Assembly: GCA_024687845.1 (NCBI GenBank)
Contig: JAILEL010000060.1
Location: 1-13,090, forward strand
From: Eubacterium sp.
GTDB taxonomy: Bacteria; Bacillota_A; Clostridia; Lachnospirales; Lachnospiraceae
Length of the DNA stretch: 13,090 nt
Direction: 5' to 3'
Under the pieces are notes generated by a model. That model had not been told where the DNA came from. It saw only the letters and a list, made by a program, of their open reading frames with translations, and made no database searches. The stretch's first letter is position 1. Every line of letters starts with the position of its first letter. The translations under genes were made by a program, and so were the position numbers. Shown piece by piece: positions 1-3,576 of this stretch.

Positions 1-148
1 CTACCTTTTTCTCTTTTTTCCACTTAAGAAAATACTCTACTGCACAGCATCCAAAAACAACTACTATTGCTATATCTTCCGACTTTTGGACTTCGTCCGC
101 ATCCCCAATATTAATAGCGCCTGCATCTGGATTTGAACCAGCAGAATC
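1..148 (-). CDS. Possible partial small membrane-anchored ORF, no start codon seen
   Basis: An open minus-strand frame runs from just after a TAG at 149-151 to the window edge. It encodes a polar stretch (…GDADEVQKSEDI…), a hydrophobic run (IAIVVVFGCCAVEYFL) and a basic tail (KWKKEKK), which looks like a single transmembrane segment with a positive cytoplasmic side. The frame has no ATG, GTG or TTG before the hydrophobic part, and its first codons coincide with the T-arm of the degenerate tRNA-Tyr. It may be a 5'-truncated gene fused to the tRNA remnant, or chance. I do not recognise a family. Confidence 0.25.
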
Positions 149-199
149 CTAAGATACCTGATTTACAGTCAGACCCGCTTCCAATTACGGTATATCCGC
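118..199 (-). pseudogene. tRNA-Tyr(GTA), degenerate 3' end
   Basis: The minus strand folds from G1 at 199: acceptor 5' strand GCGGATA, T8-A9, D-stem CCGT/GCGG, an anticodon stem of five pairs around loop CTGTAAA (anticodon GTA), a short class II variable arm (ATC-TTAG-GAT) and a T-arm CTGG-TTCAAAT-CCAG. The 3' strand after the T-arm (TGCAGGC) does not pair with GCGGATA, and no TATCCGC-like sequence lies nearby. The anticodon half is therefore a good Tyr tRNA, but the acceptor stem cannot form. This is probably a tRNA whose 3' end was lost by recombination. The 3' boundary given is nominal. Confidence 0.6.
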
Positions 200-235
200 C
201 CATTCTACTATATATAACAGTAGAAAAAATATAAA

Positions 236-306
236 TGTGACCTATGGGAATCGAACCCATATCTTCAGATCCACAATCTGAGGTACTGCCTTTGTACGAA
301 AGCCAC
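236..306 (-). tRNA. tRNA-His(GTG)
   Basis: A complete cloverleaf forms: acceptor GTGGCTT with AGGTCAC (seven pairs, including G-T wobbles), D-stem GTAC/GTAC, anticodon stem TCAGA/TCTGA with loop TTGTGGA (anticodon GTG), and T-stem ATGGG/CCCAT with loop TTCGATT. The discriminator is A73 and the base before G1 is T, so the extra G(-1):C73 pair that marks most bacterial tRNA-His is not encoded. CCA is not encoded. Only two bases separate it from the tRNA-Glu upstream, so the two must be cut from one transcript. Confidence 0.85.
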
Positions 307-308
307 AG

Positions 309-382
309 TGATCCCAGCGGGACTCGAACCCAGCATTTCCGGATTGAAAGCCCGGTGAACTAGCCATTTATTCGATGGAACC
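309..382 (-). tRNA. tRNA-Glu(TTC)
   Basis: The acceptor GGTTCCA pairs with TGGGATC (seven pairs, two G-T). The D-stem is GAAT/GTTC and the anticodon stem is CCGGG/TCCGG with loop CTTTCAA, giving anticodon TTC. The T-arm is CTGGG/CCCGC with loop TTCGAGT; its outermost C-C pair is mismatched. The discriminator is A73 and CCA is not encoded. It lies directly upstream of tRNA-His in the same transcript, with two bases between them. Confidence 0.85.
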
Positions 383-386
383 AGAT

Positions 387-448
387 AATTGACGGATGTG
401 AGGAATTGTCGTATAGAAAACAGTCCAGTGGACTGTTTTTAGTCAATT
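387..448 (-). repeat. Nested inverted repeats with terminator-like hairpin
   Basis: A 10-bp stem (AAAACAGTCC at 417-426 and GGACTGTTTT at 430-439) closes a 3-nt loop, with T-rich sequence on either strand, so it could terminate in both directions. It is enclosed by a second inverted repeat, AATTGAC (387-393) with GTCAATT (442-448). A third hairpin (450-457 with 463-470, one mismatch) follows. The block sits between the two Glu tRNAs and abuts the disrupted end of the second. It may be a dispersed repeat that landed in a tRNA gene, or a structured processing site. Confidence 0.5.
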
Positions 449-474
449 CGGCTTGAGATATGCTCGAGCCTGAC

Positions 475-549
475 CGAACGCAGTGAGACCTCGAAATCAA
501 CATTTCCAGCTTGAGAGGCTAACGTCCTAACCTATTAGACGAATCCGCC
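475..549 (-). pseudogene. tRNA-Glu(CTC), degenerate 3' end
   Basis: From G1 at 549 the minus strand gives acceptor 5' strand GGCGGAT, T8-C9, D-stem GTCT/GGAC with GG at 18-19, and anticodon stem TTAGC/GCTGG (two G-T pairs) with loop CTCTCAA (anticodon CTC). After that a T-loop-like TTCGAGG is present, but no five-pair T-stem forms and the 3' strand (CTGCGTT) does not match the acceptor. The 5' part is a good Glu tRNA; the 3' part has been replaced. The 3' boundary is nominal. Probably non-functional. Confidence 0.55.
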
Positions 550-555
550 ATTAGT

Positions 556-586
556 AAGATATCTTACAATCGTCTGCAAGATATCT
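556..586. promoter_or_regulatory. Two AAGATATCT palindromes, 22 bp apart
   Basis: Identical AAGATATCT copies start at 556 and 578, two helical turns apart. The first lies inside a perfect 14-bp palindrome (GTAAGATATCTTAC). They overlap the end of the HTH gene and precede the tRNA-Glu(CTC) remnant. The geometry suits binding by two repressor dimers; that the neighbouring HTH protein binds here is inference. Confidence 0.3.
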
Positions 587-806
587 ATTTATCTACAACT
601 ACTATGTCATCCATTTTGCAGCCAAACATATCAGCTATGATGATCATATTATCGATAGTAGGCATACAGTCACCACGCATCCACTTGAAGATTGCCTGCG
701 GTGTACCAAAACCACATACCGCCTGAACATCTTTAACCTTTATATTACGAGCCTTCATCATATTTTTGATGTTAGCTCCAGTCGCTGCCATATTTACTGT
801 AATCAT
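585..806 (-). CDS. Small Cro/C1-type helix-turn-helix protein
   Basis: A 73-residue protein, almost entirely one HTH domain. After the leader MITVNMAATGANIK come KARNIKVKDVQAVCGF (helices 1-2), GTPQAIFKWMRGD (turn and recognition helix) and a C-terminal helix TIDNMIIIADMFGCKMDD. The MITVNMAATG opening is, from memory, typical of a common Firmicutes family of short XRE-like DNA-binding proteins, which favours the ATG at 806. An in-frame GTG nine bases upstream (815) follows AAGGAAAGGAA directly, so the exact start is uncertain. It lies between tRNA-Leu(TAA) and the tRNA-Glu(CTC) remnant, on the same strand. A role in controlling the surrounding element is inference. Confidence 0.75.
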   Translation of the reverse strand: MITVNMAATGANIKNMMKARNIKVKDVQAVCGFGTPQAIFKWMRGDCMPTIDNMIIIADMFGCKMDDIVVVDK

Positions 807-844
807 CCTCTCCACTTCCTTTCCTTTTAAAATTATTCATTCGA

Positions 845-918
845 TACCCTCGGTGAGACTTGAACTCACAAACCACGGAGCTTAAATCCGATGCATATTC
901 CAATTCTGCTACGAGGGC
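845..918 (-). tRNA. tRNA-Leu(TAA) with short variable loop
   Basis: The acceptor GCCCTCG pairs fully with CGAGGGT (one G-T). The D-stem is GCAG/ATGC with G13-A22, as in many Leu tRNAs. The anticodon stem CGGA/TCCG holds loop TTTAAGC, giving anticodon TAA. The T-stem GTGAG/CTCAC is perfect with loop TTCAAGT. The discriminator is A73, as leucyl-tRNA synthetase expects; CCA is not encoded. Between anticodon and T stems there are only five bases (GGTTT), whereas bacterial Leu tRNAs normally carry a long variable arm. Outer anticodon pair 27-43 is T-T. Confidence 0.8.
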
Positions 919-926
919 TTATTTAG

Positions 927-1006
927 TACCTGCGGAGGGACTTGAACCCTCATGCTTTCGCCACGGTTTCTAAGACCGCTATGTATACCATTTCCATCAC
1001 ACAGGC
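927..1006 (-). tRNA. tRNA-Leu(TAG)
   Basis: The acceptor GCCTGTG pairs with CGCAGGT (G-T at both ends of the wobble set), the D-stem is ATGG/ACAT with G13-A22, and the anticodon stem GCGGT/ACCGT holds loop CTTAGAA (anticodon TAG). A short class II variable arm (GC-GAAA-GC) and T-stem GAGGG/CCCTC with TTCAAGT follow. A73 is present and CCA is not encoded. Eight bases separate it from the next tRNA-Leu. The anticodon reads CUA leucine codons; it is not an amber suppressor. Confidence 0.9.
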
Positions 1007-1015
1007 ATATATAAA

Positions 1016-1051
1016 ATAAAAAGGAGACACTACTTTTTCGCAGTATCTCCA
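1016..1051 (-). terminator. Intrinsic terminator 2 of the small-RNA unit
   Basis: On the minus strand an 11-bp stem (GGAGATACTGC with GTAGTGTCTCC, including wobbles) closes loop GAAAA and is followed by TTTTTATTTTAT. It lies just after another terminator and just before tRNA-Leu(TAG). The tRNAs downstream therefore need read-through or their own promoter, which I cannot place. Confidence 0.7.
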
Positions 1052-1065
1052 TAGACTTAACCTAT

Positions 1066-1098
1066 AAAAAATACCGCCTATGCACTAAGCATAAGCGG
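1066..1098 (-). terminator. Intrinsic terminator 1 of the small-RNA unit
   Basis: The stem CCGCTTATGC / GCATAGGCGG (10 pairs, one G-T) closes loop TTAGT and is followed by TATTTTTT on the minus strand. Confidence 0.85.
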
Positions 1099-1135
1099 AT
1101 TTATATCATTTAGCTTTCATTTTCCACTTATATCT

Positions 1136-1228
1136 TCAGCGCATAACAAATATTCCATTGTCTGATTCTGATTCGAGACTATGGAGCGAATATTCACTAT
1201 GCAGATATAAGTTTATAAATGTGTTCAT
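1136..1228 (-). CDS. Possible 30-residue peptide within the small-RNA unit
   Basis: An ATG at 1228 follows AAAGGAAAT at ribosome-site distance and opens 30 codons ending in TGA. The peptide begins MNTFINLYLHSEYSLHSLES. Nearly the whole ORF lies within the long hairpin, whose pairing would hide much of it from ribosomes. HSEYSL faintly recalls the PHP-domain start of bacterial DNA polymerase III alpha, but the match is short and may be chance. Either a leader peptide, a toxin-like small protein or a spurious ORF over an RNA gene. Confidence 0.3.
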   Translation of the reverse strand: MNTFINLYLHSEYSLHSLESESDNGIFVMR

Positions 1229-1262
1229 TGCTTTTATTTCCTTTCAAAGATTTTATGGTTCG

Positions 1263-1290
1263 ATTATAACACGATATTTTTATTTGTAAA
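1263..1290 (-). promoter_or_regulatory. Promoter of the small-RNA unit
   Basis: The -35 is TTTACA (1285-1290), the spacer is 16 bp and the -10 is a perfect TATAAT (1263-1268). Two direct copies of TATACTT (minus strand; 1289-1295 and 1300-1306) are spaced 11 bp across the -35 region, a possible activator or repressor site. Confidence 0.7.
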
Positions 1291-1315
1291 GTATACCTGA
1301 AGTATATCTTTTAAG

Positions 1316-1387
1316 TAGATGTGAAGGGACTCGAACCCTTAACCGTCGGATTAGAAATCCGATGCGCTAATCCATTACGCCACGTCT
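1316..1387 (-). tRNA. tRNA-Arg(TCT), lacking positions 8-9
   Basis: The anticodon stem TCGGA/TCCGA is perfect with loop TTTCTAA (anticodon TCT). The T-stem is AAGGG/CCCTT with TTCGAGT and the D-stem is GCGT/GCGC. The acceptor pairs as AGACGTG with CACATCT, with a C4-A69 mismatch. In that register no bases remain between the acceptor and D stems, so the two linker bases, including the usual U8, are missing. A73 is present and CCA is not encoded. The identity is secure; function is doubtful. Confidence 0.65.
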
Positions 1388-1394
1388 GCAGGAT

Positions 1395-1410
1395 AGGAGC
1401 AAACGCTCCT
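1395..1410 (-). other. Small hairpin after the ATP-grasp remnant
   Basis: AGGAGC and GCTCCT form a 6-bp stem around a 4-nt loop, overlapping the stop codon of the ATP-grasp remnant and ending seven bases before tRNA-Arg. No T-tract follows on the minus strand, so it is not a convincing terminator; it may be a processing structure. Confidence 0.3.
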
Positions 1411-1675
1411 AAAAATGATATTCATCCTCTACTCCGAGAAGCTGACTCCACCTGGCAGAGATAAACCTTGCATACATTACGCTACTTAATCCATAACAAC
1501 CAAGTGCATAAGCATCATTCATCTCAACAAGTAGTGTTCTTCCATCCTTTGTACAGCATATATCCATACTACATGCCATAGGGCGCTCTTCCCATTTCGT
1601 AAATGCTTCTATCATCTGATCACATGCCCAGTAAATACAATACTTTTTCTTTTGTTAATTTCCTTTACTTCTCTC
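1409..1675 (-). pseudogene. C-terminal remnant of an ATP-grasp protein
   Basis: The open frame begins just after a TAA and reads KYCIYWACDQMIEAFTKWEE…, then DICCTKDGRTLLVEMNDAYALGCYGL and YARFISARWSQLL. The EMNDAYALGCYGL segment matches, from memory, the catalytic C-terminal end (metal-binding E/N residues) of phage- and element-borne ATP-grasp proteins of the R2K/DUF4343 type. These are normally well over 200 residues, so only roughly the last third remains. An ATG at 1615 gives a 68-codon ORF, but the matching sequence extends upstream of it. The frame overlaps a separate short ORF from 1701 whose product is unrelated, consistent with a deletion junction. Confidence 0.6.
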
Positions 1676-1701
1676 CAAGTAAGTAAGCTTAAATCTCTCA
1701 T
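1612..1701 (-). pseudogene. 29-codon ORF start, possibly creatininase N-terminus remnant
   Basis: ATG at 1701 follows a good GGAGGA site by seven bases and encodes MRDLSLLTWREVKEINKRKS then IVFTGHVIR before TGA. The LTW.EVKE opening resembles the first residues of creatininase-family amidohydrolases, which continue into a GSTEQHGPH motif that is absent here. The frame ends where the ATP-grasp remnant begins in another frame. A truncated gene start joined to an unrelated end is the simplest reading; the family call is weak. Confidence 0.3.
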
Positions 1702-1731
1702 TATCTATCCTCCATTTCCTTAATCTGGATA

Positions 1732-1758
1732 GATAATAAACCTGGCCGTTTGGACCAG
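1732..1758 (-). terminator. Terminator after the membrane-protein operon
   Basis: The minus strand forms CTGGTC / GGCCAG (six pairs, one G-T) around loop CAAAC, followed by GTTTATTAT. It begins within two bases of the stop codon of the membrane gene ending at 1760. Its core closely matches the terminator at 11285-11311. Confidence 0.7.
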
Positions 1759-1759
1759 C

Positions 1760-2266
1760 TCAACACACTTTTATAAATATTAATGCAACTATCACTGATA
1801 TAACAACCTCGACTATTAGCTTATGGATTTCATATCCATCCCACTGAGGATCTACTCTCATTACATCCGGAGTTTTTCCTGTCTTTGTATTGATAAGGAT
1901 TCCGAATATATCCGTCTTGGTAAACATCCACCAATCCAGAACTACTGCATCAAAGATTGACGTCATCCAGAATATTATTACGAACCTGAGACTAAGTTGC
2001 CAGAAATTCATTCCTGAATCGATTCCCTGCTTCCCAGCAATTATGATTGTTGCGATATAACCCGCTCCAACTATAAGCATAAGTGTACCAATGATAATTT
2101 TATCTTTAAGTTTTAATTCTCTGGGAATGCCATATTTTTCCAAAAGTTCTACAGCACTGGGAGTCATAAACCAGTATGCATCCTGAGGTACAAGAAATGC
2201 ACCTGCAAGACAAAACGCAGTAAGTAATAATATTCCTATAAGACCATATAGTAAACTAAGTAACAT
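1760..2266 (-). CDS. Four-helix membrane protein of unknown function, copy B
   Basis: The protein has 168 residues with hydrophobic segments near 1-25, 55-77, 88-110 and 148-166. The first could act as a signal anchor. The conserved-looking core is GMNFWQLSLRF…FDAVVLDWWMF, followed by a hydrophilic loop. The same core, as FSFWQFFIRF…YDVIFFDWVLL, occurs in the neighbouring gene, and the two have similar lengths, so they are tandem paralogues. It is preceded by GAGGAAGGA at correct spacing and begins 20 bases after the upstream gene. It is third in the TetR-led operon and is followed at once by a terminator. I recognise no named family. A TetR-controlled membrane protein could act in envelope stress or efflux, but the sequence does not show this. 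Confidence 0.8.
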   Translation of the reverse strand: MLLSLLYGLIGILLLTAFCLAGAFLVPQDAYWFMTPSAVELLEKYGIPRELKLKDKIIIGTLMLIVGAGYIATIIIAGKQGIDSGMNFWQLSLRFVIIFWMTSIFDAVVLDWWMFTKTDIFGILINTKTGKTPDVMRVDPQWDGYEIHKLIVEVVISVIVALIFIKVC

Positions 2267-2286
2267 TTGTAGCTTCCTTCCTCAAA

Positions 2287-2787
2287 TCAAAGTAATGTAC
2301 ATATCCATGACATCAAGGCACAGGCCGGAAAGAAACATATCACACGGGTAATATGAGTCTTTTTATTGTATCCAAAAAGCTTCGGACTATATATTTCTTT
2401 AACCTGTGGATAGTAATGTGTGAAGAAGCCAAAGCCCTGATTACAGAGGAGCACCCAGTCAAAGAAGATAACATCATACGCCTTAAGAGCAAGTAGCATA
2501 ATCATAAATCTTATAAAGAACTGCCAAAAACTGAAATCTGTTTTTATTCCGTTCCAAGCCCCTATCACCATGGCTCCGCCCATAAGGGCAAATGCAATTA
2601 CAACTATTACATATCCTACAGCATACTACCCCTTAAATCGTTCCGGCATTCTATCAGGAGTAACCTCCAGTGCTTCTTTTGGAGCCGAAGACATAAACCT
2701 TTTATCCTGTATAAATCCAACGCCTCCCCACAGAAGCAGAAACAAACCTGCCATCATCATTATTGAGAGCAAAATAGTTATTAACAT
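2287..2787 (-). pseudogene. Membrane protein paralogue, copy A, split by in-frame TAG
   Basis: Translation from ATG at 2787 (preceded by AGGGGA) gives MLITILLSIMMMAGLFLLLW, a hydrophilic stretch ending PDRMPERFKG, then TAG (2626-2628). It continues in the same frame as YAVGYVIVVIAFALMGGAMVIGAW to a natural end at 2287. Ignoring the TAG, the product is about 166 residues, matching copy B (168) in length and hydrophobic pattern. A single nonsense change thus separates an N-terminal 53-residue piece from the rest; a restart at the ATG at 2583 is possible but lacks the first two helices. No tRNA with a CTA anticodon is in the window. Pseudogene, sequencing error or recoding cannot be told apart from sequence alone. 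Confidence 0.75.
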
Positions 2788-2829
2788 ATATCGAATCCCC
2801 TATCTTTTTATAGCTCCTAAACCTGCTCT

Positions 2830-3444
2830 TTATTTCTGTTGCCTTGCCAAAGTCTGCAATCCACCTGTGTGATAGATAGACAGCAGATTTACAAATTTCT
2901 TAGTCTTATCTCTGTCAAAGCCCCTGGAAACCGCTTCAATAATATTCTTGAAATACGAAGCAGTAATAATCGAGATAAACTCCGCATCAAGCTCATCACG
3001 TAAAATACCTGCTTCCTTCCATTTGCGTTGATACTCTTCAGCCTCCGCTACTCCCTCTTTAAATAGTTCTTCTTGCCAATTCACAAGGGATGTTTTATCA
3101 GCAGACTTAAGTATTAACATCACTTCATCCAGATGGTCATATACATAATCAATCACATCATCAGCCGAAAGCAGGATCATCGGATTCTTTTTAAGAACTT
3201 TGTTGTCTATCACCTGATACTCCTGTTGTATCTTAGACAGTTCCTCTTTCAGTCCATCAAGAACAGGTCTGACCAGATCAACAAACAATGCATCCTTATC
3301 CTTGTAATGGCCGTAAAATGCACCTGTTGTAACACCGGCGTCCTTAGCAATATCACGTAGATATGCCCCTTCATAGCCCTTTTCTATAAAGGCTTTCTTA
3401 CCCATTTCCAGTATTCTCTGTCTTGTAGCTTCCTTATCTTTCAT
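2830..3444 (-). CDS. TetR/AcrR-family repressor of the membrane-protein operon
   Basis: From ATG at 3444 (AAAGGA nine bases upstream) the protein has 204 residues, typical for TetR. The N-terminal DNA-binding domain carries TRQRILEMGKKAFIEKGYEG, then AYLRDIAKDAGVTTGAFYGHYKDKDALF, the diagnostic helix-turn-helix at about 27-46. The rest is an all-helical ligand-binding and dimer domain of unknown ligand. An in-frame ATG at 3477 would place the start inside the operator and lacks a ribosome site. The gene is first in an operon with two membrane proteins (42-base gap), and a large palindrome covers its transcription start, so autoregulation and control of the membrane proteins is the likely arrangement. 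Confidence 0.9.
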   Translation of the reverse strand: MKDKEATRQRILEMGKKAFIEKGYEGAYLRDIAKDAGVTTGAFYGHYKDKDALFVDLVRPVLDGLKEELSKIQQEYQVIDNKVLKKNPMILLSADDVIDYVYDHLDEVMLILKSADKTSLVNWQEELFKEGVAEAEEYQRKWKEAGILRDELDAEFISIITASYFKNIIEAVSRGFDRDKTKKFVNLLSIYHTGGLQTLARQQK

Positions 3445-3470
3445 AGTCTCTGTTCCTTTATTGCAAAAAA

Positions 3471-3509
3471 ATAACACAGTTATATAACCGCGTTATATAA
3501 CTGTGTTAT
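3471..3509. promoter_or_regulatory. 39-bp palindromic TetR operator
   Basis: Perfect 18-bp arms (3471-3488 and 3492-3509) flank a CGC centre. Each arm contains GTTATATAAC, itself a perfect 10-bp palindrome, so the site is two palindromes with centres 13 bp apart inside a larger one. It begins directly downstream of the -10 box and covers the transcription start, the position expected for a repressor. Confidence 0.8.
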
Positions 3510-3538
3510 ATATTAAATCTTGTCAGTTGTTTTGTCAA
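3510..3538 (-). promoter_or_regulatory. Promoter of the TetR / membrane-protein operon
   Basis: The -35 is a perfect TTGACA (3533-3538), the spacer is 17 bp and the -10 is TAATAT (3510-3515). The start site would fall near 3503, inside the palindrome. I see no clear terminator between this promoter and the end of the ECF operon at 3577. Confidence 0.8.
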
Positions 3539-3576
3539 TTCTTTTCTTAGTATATACAATAATAACATAAACTTTT

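Larger units (their letters stand above)
1066..1256 (-). ncRNA. Candidate structured small RNA, about 190 nt
   Basis: A complete transcription unit without a clear protein. It has a sigma-A-like promoter (1263-1290), a predicted start near 1256, a long imperfect hairpin (1126-1212) and a strong terminator (1066-1098). The hairpin stem is 1126-1135 with 1203-1212 (10/10 pairs), 1141-1145 with 1198-1202 (5/5), 1149-1154 with 1189-1194 (6/6), 1155-1158 with 1181-1184 (4/4) and 1160-1163 with 1176-1179 (4/4), leaving a 12-nt loop. About 29 pairs over 87 nt is far more than chance. A 30-codon ORF with a good ribosome site overlaps it, so a short peptide mRNA is the alternative. I recognise no named RNA family. 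Confidence 0.55.

Noticed and set aside
927..1006. tRNA with anticodon TAG as a possible amber suppressor for the split membrane gene
   Set aside because: An amber suppressor needs anticodon CTA. This tRNA reads CUA leucine codons and has ordinary Leu features.
1016..1306. GOLLD or ROOL large phage RNA near tRNAs
   Set aside because: Those RNAs are several hundred nucleotides long with elaborate folds; this unit is about 190 nt and essentially one hairpin.
1..1400. CRISPR array
   Set aside because: Repeated elements here are tRNA arms and inverted repeats; no regularly spaced direct repeats with unique spacers occur anywhere in the window.
2570..2872. 100-codon plus-strand ORF
   Set aside because: It overlaps the antisense of the membrane paralogue and the TetR end, both of which have clear coding signals on the minus strand.
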